64,000 nucleotides of DNA from Betaproteobacteria bacterium. GTDB lineage: Bacteria > Pseudomonadota > Gammaproteobacteria > Burkholderiales > SG8-39. The stretch covers positions 1 to 64,000 of the forward strand of contig SCTY01000070.1 in assembly GCA_004297625.1 (NCBI GenBank), read 5' to 3'. The translations under genes and the position numbers were made by a program. A model generated the notes under the pieces. That model was not told where the DNA came from. It did not search any database and saw nothing but the letters and a program-made list of their open reading frames with translations. The stretch's first letter is position 1, and every line of letters begins with the position of its first letter. Positions 34,376-43,109 of this stretch are shown here, piece after piece.

Positions 34376-34726
34376 TCAGGGCCCGAATTTCTCCGGAGCG
34401 CGCTGCTGCGCGTAGACCCGGCAGCCTTCGATAAACGCGCCCGAGTCGCCTGTGCAGTCGTCCGCGTCGACGATGCCATTGTCCTCGGCCCAGCGAAAGC
34501 CGGCTTTGTCCTGGGAGCAATCGCCGGAAGGACAAGGATAGCCGCCAAATGTCGGCCGGGGCGCCGGCGCTTTGGCGGGAGGCTCAGGCTTGCGATAAGG
34601 GATCGGAGCGGTTTGCTGCGCCATGACCTCGCCAGACGACGATTGATGCAATGACTGCCGGAAAGGCCAGAGAGCGAAAGCCGAGGCCAGCCCTGCCGCG
34701 ATCGCGATCCATGTCCAGTTTTTCAA
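34376..34726 (-). CDS. Small membrane-anchored, cysteine-containing hypothetical protein
   Basis: A 116-residue protein with an N-terminal membrane helix or signal anchor (about 4-20, WTWIAIAAGLASAFALW), a proline-rich linker, and a compact domain with four cysteines (YPCPSGDCSQDKAGF then DDCTGDSGAFIEGC), which could form two disulfides in the periplasm. The start is TTG 34726, without a clear ribosome site. I do not recognise a function. It opens a set of short genes between dgkA and terC. Confidence 0.6.
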   Translation of the reverse strand: MKNWTWIAIAAGLASAFALWPFRQSLHQSSSGEVMAQQTAPIPYRKPEPPAKAPAPRPTFGGYPCPSGDCSQDKAGFRWAEDNGIVDADDCTGDSGAFIEGCRVYAQQRAPEKFGP

Positions 34727-34811
34727 GCCCGGCCAGTTTGCCGCAGCAAGATTAAGCCGGGCTTAACGTTGCCTTCGGCCGCGCGCTTTGTGCGTCGGCT
34801 GCAAGGCACCG

Positions 34812-35054
34812 TCATGCGGCTTTTCTCGCATGGAGGAGAGAACGTCTGACTGTCTGAGGCGGCTCAATCTCCACGAACCGGTCCGCTGAGTAAAGGTAGT
34901 CTTCTCCGCTCTCATCGACCAGGCGGATATCGCCGTCGGCCGCCGCTGCATCATCTGGAACGACTCGGTAGATCTTGTGCAGCTCGAGCGATGCCGGGTA
35001 CCCACGGTTGTCGATGGATACAGCGAAGGCTGTGCGCGATTTGCGTTGTTTCAT
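34812..35054 (-). CDS. Small hypothetical protein, second gene of a short pair
   Basis: An 80-residue protein beginning MKQRKSRTAFAVSIDNRGYP, with predicted short beta strands (KIYRVVPDDAAAADGDIRLV, then DESGEDYLYSADRFVEIEPP). It starts two bases after the stop of the 67-residue gene, so the two are coupled. The arrangement of two short genes is seen in toxin-antitoxin pairs, but no toxin motif is present, and the sequence could equally be a small conserved protein of other use. Confidence 0.55.
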   Translation of the reverse strand: MKQRKSRTAFAVSIDNRGYPASLELHKIYRVVPDDAAAADGDIRLVDESGEDYLYSADRFVEIEPPQTVRRSLLHARKAA

Positions 35055-35056
35055 GG

Positions 35057-35260
35057 CTATTCGTCCAAGTATTTCTTTCGCTTGAATTCCTTCTTACCGA
35101 TCCGCACGTCTCCGTTCCGAAGCCAGATACGGGCTGAGCCTTTCATTTTCCGCCGGCGACCCTTGCCATAGTTCCGCTGCAAACGCCTGAGGTCACGAAT
35201 GCCACGTCCCGAGGCAATTGTCTCGAGAACGGTGATATCGCCCAGGATCTCGAAGTCCAT
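35057..35260 (-). CDS. Small basic hypothetical protein, first gene of a short pair
   Basis: A 67-residue basic protein: MDFEILGDITVLETIASGRG, then IRDLRRLQRNYGKGRRRKMK and a lysine-rich end GKKEFKRKKYLDE. The sequence type (an acidic N-terminus followed by a basic RLQRxYGKG region) recalls short orphan proteins seen in many proteobacteria; the function is unknown. It is coupled to the 80-residue gene downstream. No Shine-Dalgarno sequence is obvious. Confidence 0.55.
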   Translation of the reverse strand: MDFEILGDITVLETIASGRGIRDLRRLQRNYGKGRRRKMKGSARIWLRNGDVRIGKKEFKRKKYLDE

Positions 35261-35323
35261 CGCGTAATTGTGCCAGTCCCGCGATGAGCGTCTCTAAGCC
35301 GCATAAACGTTGGCGATGACCGG

Positions 35324-35337
35324 CGCGCCTCGGCGCG
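35324..35337. other. Perfect GC hairpin (CGCGCC-TC-GGCGCG)
   Basis: A six-base-pair inverted repeat with a two-base loop in the 160-base gap between the small-gene pair and terC. It has no T run on either side, so a rho-independent terminator is unlikely. The rest of the gap (35261-35420) holds no gene I can support. Confidence 0.4.
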
Positions 35338-35420
35338 ACCAGTGGCAGCCGCGCTGAGAAAGCGTCCGTGTCGATCGCGTGGTTGGGCGTCATACTATCC
35401 TCGCGCTTAGACTCAGTGAG

Positions 35421-36398
35421 TCAGCGTCTGACCTCCACTCCCGAGTCCGCGGGACGCGACATGAGGAGACTCGTCACCACTGACGCCAACAGAATCAACG
35501 CGACGATTCCCAGCGCGATCGCGACCGGAATCTTGTAGACATCTAGCAGCAGCATTTTCACGCCGATGAACATCAGGACTACGGCCAATCCGTACTTCAG
35601 CAAGTGGAAACGCTCCGCCACGTCGGCGAGCAGGAAATACATCGCCCGCAGCCCCAAGATAGCGAAGATGTTGGACGTGAAAACGATGAACGGATCGCTG
35701 GTTATCGCAAAGATCGCGGGGATCGAATCCACCGCGAAGATGAGGTCGGTCACCTCAACCAGCACCAGGACTACGAACAGGGGTGTCGCGTAGCGCACTC
35801 CGTCCTTCATCACGGAGAACTTCTCCCCGTGATGTTCATCGGTGATTCTCACGTGACCGCGCATCCAACGCAGGATGGGGTTCTTCTCGAGGTCGGGCTC
35901 GTGCTTGGCGAACAGCAGCATCTTGACGCCGGTAACCAAGAGAAACAGGCCGAAGATATAGAGGATCCAGTGGAACTCGGCCAGCAGGACTGCGCCGGCG
36001 TAGATGAGCACGGCCCGCATCAAGATGGCGCCGAGCACGCCGTAGAGCAACACCCGTTTCTGGAACTCTGGGGGCACCGCGAAAAAGTTGAAGAGCGTGA
36101 TCCATACGAAGACGTTGTCTACGGCGAGCGCCTTCTCGATCAGATAGCCCGTGAGGTATTCCAGCGCCTTCTCATTCGCCACTTCGCGCGGCAAGCGTCC
36201 GCCTAGGTACCACCATAACCAACCGCAGAAGGCGAGTGCTATGACGATCCAGACCACTGACCAGCCGGCAGCCTCCTTCACACCCACCCGATGCGCGCCG
36301 TGCACCTTGAGGACGAAGAAGTCCACCACGAGCAACGCGATCACGAGCAGGGTGAATCCGAGATAGAGGATCGGCGTGCCAGTGGATTCGATGGTCAT
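35421..36398 (-). CDS. TerC/Alx-family integral membrane protein
   Basis: A 325-residue membrane protein with seven to nine helices. The conserved acidic motifs are AVDNVFVWITLFNFFAVPPE and VEVTDLIFAVDSIPAIFAIT, as in Alx and TerC proteins implicated in manganese or metal export. A cytoplasmic loop with HEPDLEKNPILRWMRGH lies between. The ATG at 36398 overlaps the stop of the PsiE-like gene, so both belong to one transcript. Confidence 0.92.
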   Translation of the reverse strand: MTIESTGTPILYLGFTLLVIALLVVDFFVLKVHGAHRVGVKEAAGWSVVWIVIALAFCGWLWWYLGGRLPREVANEKALEYLTGYLIEKALAVDNVFVWITLFNFFAVPPEFQKRVLLYGVLGAILMRAVLIYAGAVLLAEFHWILYIFGLFLLVTGVKMLLFAKHEPDLEKNPILRWMRGHVRITDEHHGEKFSVMKDGVRYATPLFVVLVLVEVTDLIFAVDSIPAIFAITSDPFIVFTSNIFAILGLRAMYFLLADVAERFHLLKYGLAVVLMFIGVKMLLLDVYKIPVAIALGIVALILLASVVTSLLMSRPADSGVEVRR

Positions 36399-36829
36399 CA
36401 CTTGCTCTCCCGGTCAGACCCGCCGTTCTCCCGATGAGTGCGCCGCACCAGGTAGTAGCCCAGCGTAAGCGCGAGCATGACGGCTGCAATCCCCAACAGC
36501 GCTCCTTCCGGCAGCTCCTTCGGGTCCACGATGACGATCTTGCGGGCCACTGCGATCACCGCCACCGCGAGCACTGCTTCAAGGTGGATCTCCCGGCACT
36601 CGACGTAGACCTTCATTGAGTGCAGCAGCTCGATCCCGATCAGGACCAGCAGGAACTGGCCGAACAGCTCCAGCAACTCCTCGATCTCCAGCAGGAACAG
36701 CGGTGGGGTCAACACGTCCTTGCCCAGAATCCATCCCAACTCGACTGTGGCGAGCAGCACCACGCCCGCCATCATGACGAGCAGGACGCGGGTTATGGCC
36801 CACTCAAATTTGTCGAGAACCGGCAACAA
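36398..36829 (-). CDS. PsiE-like phosphate-starvation membrane protein
   Basis: A 143-residue protein with four membrane helices. The pattern (LFLLEIEELLELFGQFLLVL, then GIELLHSMKVYVECREIHLE and IAVARKIVIVDPKELPEG) matches the PsiE family. Start by TTG at 36829 or 36826; GGGAGG lies 10 bases upstream of the first. It is coupled to terC. The family is induced by phosphate starvation in E. coli, though the molecular role is unclear; a polyphosphate gene group lies on the other side of the small-gene island. Confidence 0.8.
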   Translation of the reverse strand: MLPVLDKFEWAITRVLLVMMAGVVLLATVELGWILGKDVLTPPLFLLEIEELLELFGQFLLVLIGIELLHSMKVYVECREIHLEAVLAVAVIAVARKIVIVDPKELPEGALLGIAAVMLALTLGYYLVRRTHRENGGSDRESK

Positions 36830-37067
36830 CGGCCTACCGCCTCCCTACAGGCGCTGACAGCGCAAGGTTGACGCCCAACGAGTCTGTAGAAAAACCATCG
36901 TGGAGAAGCGTAGCACTGGGCGCCGGAATTTTGGCGTGGTCGAGTGAAGTAGAGGGCCGAAAAAGCGGAGTGCAGTCCGAGCGGAGTTAAGAGTCCCTTC
37001 GATGGCCTGGATGGCGCCAGCACGCAATGAAGTCCCGCTTCAGGCGCGATGCCCTCTCCAATCTAGG
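36830..37067. other. Intergenic region with possible insertion-sequence remnant
   Basis: This 238-base gap between psiE and relA is less codon-like than its neighbours. Around 36876-36897 the sequence CAACGAGTCTGTAGAAAAAC resembles the terminal inverted repeats of several insertion sequences, and the following 80 bases look like IS-end DNA. No transposase frame is present. A weak reading frame on the minus strand runs through it but I cannot support it as a gene. Confidence 0.35.
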
Positions 37068-39203
37068 CTAGACGCGCGCGACGCGGATCACGCCTTTCAC
37101 GTCGCGCACCTGGGCGAGCGCGCGCTTCAGTTGCGCCATGTTGGCGACGTCGAACGTGAAGCGCATGAAAGCGAGCTCCTCGCGGCTTTGCGTGCGCACC
37201 GCGGTCACGTTGATCTTCTCGCGCGCGAGCGCATCGCCGATGTCGCGCAGCAGGCCGCGCCGGTCGCTCGCCGTGACCGCGACGTCGACGGTGTAAGTCG
37301 TCTCGCCCTTGCCCCATTGCGCGTCGATCAAGCGCTCGGGGTGCGCCTCGGCGAGGCGCTTGAGGCTCGCGCAGTCGTCCCGGTGCACCGAGACCCCTTT
37401 GCCGCGCGTAATGAAGCCGCGAATCGGGTCGGGCGGCACCGGCTTGCAGCAGCGCGCGAGCTGCGTGAGCAGGCTGTCCATGCCGACCACCAGCACGCCG
37501 CCCTTGGTGCTCGTCGGCTTTTTCTTTTTCTTGATTTCAACTTGTTCGACAGGGGCTTCGGTTCCGCGCAACGCGGTCTGCAGCTGCCGCAAATTGACCT
37601 CGTCGCGCGCCACCGCGGCGAAGAGCTCCTCGGGATGCTTGAACCCGAGCTTGGCCGCGAGCTGCTCGAGGTTCGCCTGCAGGGCGCCTTCGCGGCGCAG
37701 CTCCTTCTCGAGCTGCGCGCGGCCGGCGGCGATCGTCTGCATCATCGCCTGGGCGTTGAACCACTGGCGGATCTTCTGCCGGGCGCGCTGGCTCTTGACG
37801 AAGCCGCGCTCCGGGTTGAGCCAGTCGCGCGAGGGCCCGCCGGTCTTCGCCGCGACGATCTCCACGCGCTGCCCGCTCGCGAGCGGCGTGTCCAGCGTCA
37901 CCATGTGGCCGTCGACCTTCGCGCCGCGGCAGCGGTGTCCGAGGTCGGTGTGCAGCGCGTAGGCGAAATCGAGCGGCGTGGAGCCCGCCGGCAGGTCGAT
38001 GACCTTGCCCTGCGGCGTGAGCACGTACGCGGTGTCGTCGAGACGCGCCTCGCGGGTCTTCGACCAGTCGGCCACCTCGTCGCGCCACGCGAGGAGCTCG
38101 CGCAGCCAGGCGATCTTGCGCTCGAACTCCTTGGAGGTCTTCGCCTTTTCCTTGTACTGCCAGTGCGCCGCGACGCCGTACTCGGCTTGGCGATGCATCT
38201 CCTCGGTGCGGATCTGTACCTCGAGGGTCTTGCCGTCGGGGCCGAGCACCGCGGTGTGCAGCGACTGGTAGAGGTTGCCCTTGGGCCGCGAGATGTAGTC
38301 GTCGAATTCCTTGGGAATCGGCTGCCAGAGGTTGTGCGCCACGCCGAGCGCGGTGTAGCAGTCCTTCACCTCGGGAACGATCACGCGCAGCGCGCGCACG
38401 TCGTAGAGCTCGGAGAAGTCGAGATGCTTGGTGCGCATCTTGTTCCAGATGGAATAGATGTGCTTCGGCCGGCCGGTGATCGTGCCTTTGACGCCGGCCG
38501 CCTCGAGCTCGCGGGAAAGCGTGGCCATCGCCTTGGCGATGTACTGCTCGCGCTCGGCGCGCTTCTCGTCGAGCATCTGCGCGATGCGCTTGTAAAGATC
38601 GGGCTCGAGGTAGCGGAAGGAAAGATCCTCCAGCTCCCACTTCAGCTGCCAGACGCCGAGACGGTTGGCGAGCGGCGCATAGATATCGAGGGTCTCTCTT
38701 GCATACGAGGTGCGTTCCGGGGTTTCGTTTTTCGAGAACCACCGCAATGTCTGCGTGCGGCTCGCGAGGCGGATGAGCACCACGCGCACGTCCTCGACCA
38801 TGCCGAGAACCATCTTGCGCAGCACTTCGTTCTGCTCGGCCGGCGTGTCGCGCGTCGCGACCCGCAACTGATAGAGCTTCTCGACGCCCTCGGCCAGCGC
38901 GGCGATCTCGGCGCCGAACGCCTCGGCGAGCTTGTCCGGGTCGCCGAGGAGTTTCGGCGTGGCGAAGAGAATTCCCGCCGCGCGCCCTACGCCGTCCAGC
39001 CCGATCGAGGCGAGGCCGGCGGTGAGCCCGAGCGCGTGATTCCAGGTCGGCTCGCCGCTCGAGAGCCGCTGGCCCGCGTAGAGCGGCTCGGCGAGCTCCA
39101 GCGCGCGCGCGAGAAGCGCGCGGCCGTCGGCTCCGAGCCCCTCGGCGAGGGAGCCGAGGGCCGCAGCGGCGCTTTGCGGATGGAGCTGGACGACGGTGAC
39201 CAT
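37068..39203 (-). CDS. relA: (p)ppGpp synthetase RelA
   Basis: A 711-residue RelA/SpoT homologue. The N-terminal hydrolase domain lacks the HD metal motif (TWNHALGLTAGLASIG where SpoT has HD), so hydrolysis is lost. The synthetase domain has RPKHIYSIWNKMRTKHLDFS and KEFDDYISRPKGNLYQSLHT; the EFDD form is typical of RelA rather than SpoT. TGS (LPAGSTPLDFAYALHTDLGH), a conserved cysteine region and a C-terminal ACT domain (AVTASDRRGLLRDIGDAL) follow. It makes the stringent-response alarmone at stalled ribosomes. A TAAAAT hexamer lies 5 bases before the ATG. It is divergent from mtfA by 18 bases. Confidence 0.96.
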   Translation of the reverse strand: MVTVVQLHPQSAAAALGSLAEGLGADGRALLARALELAEPLYAGQRLSSGEPTWNHALGLTAGLASIGLDGVGRAAGILFATPKLLGDPDKLAEAFGAEIAALAEGVEKLYQLRVATRDTPAEQNEVLRKMVLGMVEDVRVVLIRLASRTQTLRWFSKNETPERTSYARETLDIYAPLANRLGVWQLKWELEDLSFRYLEPDLYKRIAQMLDEKRAEREQYIAKAMATLSRELEAAGVKGTITGRPKHIYSIWNKMRTKHLDFSELYDVRALRVIVPEVKDCYTALGVAHNLWQPIPKEFDDYISRPKGNLYQSLHTAVLGPDGKTLEVQIRTEEMHRQAEYGVAAHWQYKEKAKTSKEFERKIAWLRELLAWRDEVADWSKTREARLDDTAYVLTPQGKVIDLPAGSTPLDFAYALHTDLGHRCRGAKVDGHMVTLDTPLASGQRVEIVAAKTGGPSRDWLNPERGFVKSQRARQKIRQWFNAQAMMQTIAAGRAQLEKELRREGALQANLEQLAAKLGFKHPEELFAAVARDEVNLRQLQTALRGTEAPVEQVEIKKKKKPTSTKGGVLVVGMDSLLTQLARCCKPVPPDPIRGFITRGKGVSVHRDDCASLKRLAEAHPERLIDAQWGKGETTYTVDVAVTASDRRGLLRDIGDALAREKINVTAVRTQSREELAFMRFTFDVANMAQLKRALAQVRDVKGVIRVARV

Positions 39204-39207
39204 GCGG

Positions 39208-39214
39208 TATTTTA
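39208..39214. promoter_or_regulatory. Shared -10 patch between relA and mtfA
   Basis: The 18-base gap contains only TATTTTA as AT-rich sequence. On the minus strand it reads TAAAAT ending 5 bases before the relA ATG; on the plus strand TATTTT ends 8 bases before the mtfA ATG. Neither gene has a Shine-Dalgarno sequence, so both mRNAs may be leaderless. Confidence 0.45.
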
Positions 39215-39221
39215 CGGTTTG

Positions 39222-39956
39222 ATGGGATGGCTAACCGAATGGCGGCGCAGGCGCGTACTCGAAAAGCACTCGATCGACGACGCGCTCTGGCGCCGCGCCA
39301 CGCGCAGCCTGCCGTTCATTCCCGGCAGCAAGAAGCTGAAGGACCTGGCGCTGATTTTTCTCGCGGAAAAGGAATTCGCCGGCGCCCACGGCATCGAGGT
39401 CACCGACGAGATGCGCGTCGCGATCGCGGCGCAGGCCTGCCTGCTCGTGCTCGAGCTCGGCCTCGACTGGTATGCGGGCTGGACCGGCATCGTCGTTTAT
39501 CCCGGCGACTTCCGCGTGCGGCGCAGCGAAACGGATGAGAACGGCGTGGTGCACGAATGGCAGGACGAGCTCGCCGGCGAGGCGATGCCGGGCGGCCCGG
39601 TGGTGATCTCCTGGGACGCCGCGGCGCACGACCCGTACATGAACGTGGTGATCCACGAGTTCGCGCACAAGCTCGACATGCTCAACGGCGAGGCCGACGG
39701 CCTGCCGCCGCTGCATCCGGGAATGGACCGCAAAGCCTGGATCGAAGCGTTTCGCGATGCCTACGAAGGTTTCTGCGATGCGCTCGACCGCGGCAAGGAC
39801 ACCTGGCTCGATCCGTACGCCGCCGAGCATCCGTCCGAATTCTTCGCCGTGATCAGCGAAGCGTTCTTCGAGTCGCCCGCCGAGACGCGGCGGCGCTACC
39901 CGCCCGTCTACGGGCAGCTGAAGCTTTTCTACCGGCAGGACCCCGCTGCGGGCTAG
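39222..39956 (+). CDS. mtfA: MtfA-like zinc metallopeptidase (M90)
   Basis: A 244-residue MtfA (Mlc titration factor A) peptidase. The zinc motif is VVIHEFAHKLDMLNGEADGL, giving H145, E146 and H149. In E. coli MtfA binds the repressor Mlc; here no Mlc is in the window. The ATG at 39222 begins MGWLTEWRRRRVLEKHSIDD. The last 104 bases overlap the antisense 3' end of the shikimate-dehydrogenase-like gene, the longest gene-gene overlap in the window. Confidence 0.92.
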   Translation: MGWLTEWRRRRVLEKHSIDDALWRRATRSLPFIPGSKKLKDLALIFLAEKEFAGAHGIEVTDEMRVAIAAQACLLVLELGLDWYAGWTGIVVYPGDFRVRRSETDENGVVHEWQDELAGEAMPGGPVVISWDAAAHDPYMNVVIHEFAHKLDMLNGEADGLPPLHPGMDRKAWIEAFRDAYEGFCDALDRGKDTWLDPYAAEHPSEFFAVISEAFFESPAETRRRYPPVYGQLKLFYRQDPAAG

Positions 39957-40739
39957 GCGCGATGCCGAGAAACTCGAGATACATCGGCACCTGCGCGTCG
40001 AGCATGTGGCTGCCGTGGTGCACGCGCAGGCCGCGCGCCTGCGAGGCCTGGAGGAGCGCCGTCTCGCGCGGCTGCATGACGATATCGCAGACCAGCGTGC
40101 CGCCGGGCAGGCGCGTCGGGTCGAAGGGCAGCGGCTGTGCGCGCTCCAGCCCGAGCGGCGTGGCGTTCACGGCGAAGTCGAGGGCGGCGGGCGGCTCGTC
40201 GGCGAGCTCCACCGCGAGATCCGGATAGGCGCGCTTCAGCCGCTCGATCATTGCCATGGCGCGACGCGGATCCGCGTCGCGAAGCGAAAGCCGCCCGACT
40301 TTGGCTTCGGCGAGCGCGCCGGCGATGGCGCAGCCCGCGCCGCCCACGCCGACGAGCCATACGGCTGCGCCCTTCACCGAATGCCCGTGGAGCTCCAGTC
40401 CCCGCACGAAGCCCGCCCCGTCGACGATGTCACCGAAGAGCTGGCCGTCCGGGCCGCGCCGGACGAGATTGACCGCGCCGGCGATCCGCGCCCGTGGCGA
40501 CAGGCGATCAAGCATCGCGGCGACCGCCGCCTTGTGCGGAATCGTGACGCACATGGCCCGCCAGTTGCGCATCGTGCGCAGCGCCTGGACCACCGCCTTG
40601 AGCCCTTCGCGGTCGACGTGCATGGGGACGCATACGCCATTGACCTTCAATTCCCGGAAGACGACCTCCATGACCTGCGGCAGCCGCACCTGCGCAACCG
40701 GGTCGCCGACGATGGAGAAGATGAACGTGTTGCCGTCGA

Positions 40740-40743
<4 letters not shown>
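39853..40743 (-). CDS. Shikimate-dehydrogenase-like protein with altered substrate pocket
   Basis: A 296-residue member of the AroE/quinate dehydrogenase family, last gene of the liv operon. The Rossmann motif is VGVGGAGCAIAGAL; catalytic K71 (CVTIPHKAA), N92 and D108 are kept. The two serines that hold the substrate carboxylate in AroE (SxS) are V19 and L21 here (GDPVAQVRLP), so it probably acts on a different ring or without a free carboxylate in that place. The start is TTG 40743 overlapping the livF stop (TTGA). The end is odd: after YLEFLGIAP, where family members finish, some 35 low-complexity residues follow that are antisense to mtfA, as if the native stop was lost. Confidence 0.82.
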
Positions 40744-41454
<711 letters not shown>

Positions 41455-41465
<11 letters not shown>

Positions 41466-42198
41466 GATAGGCCTCGACCACAGCCGGATTCCGGCGAATG
41501 ACCTCGGGCGCGCCCTCGGCGATGATGCGGCCCTCGGCCAGCACGAGGATGCGCGTGCACAGCGACATCACGAATTCCATGTTGTGCTCGATGACCACGA
41601 AGGTGGCCCGCTCGGCTTCGTTGATGGCGCGCAGCCGCTCGCGCAGCCCGGCGAGCATCGTGGGGTTCACCCCGCCCGCGGGCTCGTCGAGCAGCACGAG
41701 GCGCGGCCCCGCCATGAACGCCATCGCCACGTCGAGCAGCTTCTGCTGGCCGTAGCTGAGCGACCCCGCACGCTCGTCGGCGAGCGCCTCCAGCCGGAAA
41801 AACCCGATCATCCGGTTCGCAGCGGCGGTGAGCCCTGCGTCCCGCGGCCCGGCGAGGCGTGACCACATCGATCCCTGGTGCTCCTGGCCGGCGAGCAGCA
41901 GGTTCTCGCGCACCGAGAGCTCCGGGAACACCTGCAGCAGCTGAAAAGTGCGGCTGATTCCCAGGCGGTTCAGGTCGCAGGGCCGCATGCCGGTGATCGG
42001 CCGGCCGTCGACGCGCACTTCGCCCGAGCTCGGAGCGAGCTGCCCGAGGATGCAGTTGAAGAGCGTCGATTTGCCCGAGCCGTTGGGGCCGATCAGGCCG
42101 AGGATCTCGCCCTCGCGCACGGCGAACGACACGCCGTTCACCGCGCCGATGCCGCCGAAGGACTTTCTCAGTTCGCGGACTTCGAGGAGGGCTTCCAT
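41455..42198 (-). CDS. livG: Branched-chain/aromatic-acid ABC transporter ATPase LivG
   Basis: A 247-residue ABC ATPase: Walker A GPNGSGKST, signature LSYGQQKLLDVAMAF (a Y for G change common in LivG), Walker B LVLLDEPAGGVNPTM, and ISRTFQLLQVFPELSVRENL. The ATG at 42198 lies within livM (30-base overlap). It is the partner of LivF. Confidence 0.93.
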
Positions 42199-43109
42199 GA
42201 TTTGCGGGCGCGCGCGCCGAGGCCGAGGAGCCCCGAGGGGCAGAACGCGAGAAGCAGCATGACGAATACGGCGTAAAGCATGAGGTAAAGCCCTTCGCTG
42301 AAGCGCAGCCACTCGGGCAGCAGCACCGAGACGGCGGCGCCGAGAAAGGGCCCGAAGAAGCGGCCCGCGCCGCCGACGATCACCATGAGGAGCAGGTTGA
42401 GCGACAGGCCGAGCGCGAACGCGGTGGGCTCGATGAACTGCACGAGCGGCGCATACAGCACGCCCGCGATCCCGCCGAGCGCCGAGCCGATGGCGAACGC
42501 CATGAGCGTGTAGCGCCGCGTGTCCACGCCGAGCGAGGAAGCGCGGATCGGGTTCTCGCGCAGCGCGGTGAACGCCCGGCCCCAAGGCGAGCGGATCATC
42601 CATCCGGCGGCGGCCGCTACCAGCGCGAGGATCAAGAGGCAGAAGAAATAGAAGTCGAGCGGCGCCTTCGTCGACCAGCCGGCGAGCGTCGGCCGCGGAA
42701 TGCCGCTGATGCCGTAGACGCCCTTGGTGAGCCACTCCTCGTTGCGCAGGACGAGAAACACCAGCGTGGCGAAGGACAGCGTCACGAACGCGAGGTAGTG
42801 ATGCGCGACGCGAAGCGCCGGATAGCCGAGCAGCCAGCCGATCGCAAAGCACAGCACGATCGCGGCCGCGAAAGCGAGGCCCAGCGGCCAGCCCTGCGTC
42901 GTGAGCAGCGCCGCGATGTACGCGCCGATCCCGACGAACGAGCCCTGCGCGAGCGAAATCTGGCCCGCGTAGCCGAGCGTCAGGTTGAGCCCGATCGCTG
43001 CGATGGTCATGACCGCCCACAGGCTGAGGAGGTAGATGCCATAGGGTTTGAGGCCGAAGGGGGCGGCAATCAGCGCGACGGCCGCAACGAGAATTGCCAG
43101 TTTTTTCAT
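42168..43109 (-). CDS. livM: Branched-chain/aromatic-acid ABC permease LivM
   Basis: A 313-residue permease with about nine helices. The family stretches GLNLTLGYAGQISLAQGSFV and NPIRASSLGVDTRRYTLMAF are present. ATG at 43109 overlaps the livH stop (TGATG); a GTG directly before it is less likely. Normal length. The C-terminal end overlaps livG. Confidence 0.93.
   Translation of the reverse strand: MKKLAILVAAVALIAAPFGLKPYGIYLLSLWAVMTIAAIGLNLTLGYAGQISLAQGSFVGIGAYIAALLTTQGWPLGLAFAAAIVLCFAIGWLLGYPALRVAHHYLAFVTLSFATLVFLVLRNEEWLTKGVYGISGIPRPTLAGWSTKAPLDFYFFCLLILALVAAAAGWMIRSPWGRAFTALRENPIRASSLGVDTRRYTLMAFAIGSALGGIAGVLYAPLVQFIEPTAFALGLSLNLLLMVIVGGAGRFFGPFLGAAVSVLLPEWLRFSEGLYLMLYAVFVMLLLAFCPSGLLGLGARARKSWKPSSKSAN

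Noticed and set aside
34812..35260. Firm toxin-antitoxin call for the coupled 67- and 80-residue genes
   Set aside because: Only gene size and coupling fit; no RelE, PIN, HTH or AbrB motif is visible.
35324..35337. GC hairpin as a transcription terminator for terC or the small genes
   Set aside because: No T run follows on either strand and it is upstream of the small-gene pair.
35382..35388. GTTGGGC resembling an integron attC core site
   Set aside because: No matching inverse core (RYYYAAC) at a suitable distance and no integrase nearby; the flanks do not fold into an attC-like stem.
36845..37027. Short minus-strand frame upstream of psiE as a gene
   Set aside because: No ribosome site and sequence looks like IS-end translation; not supported as coding.
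37002..39203. Long plus-strand open frame antisense to relA (joined to mtfA frame)
   Set aside because: relA has all expected domains on the minus strand; the antisense frame is open only because of high GC and has no recognisable domain until mtfA begins at 39222.
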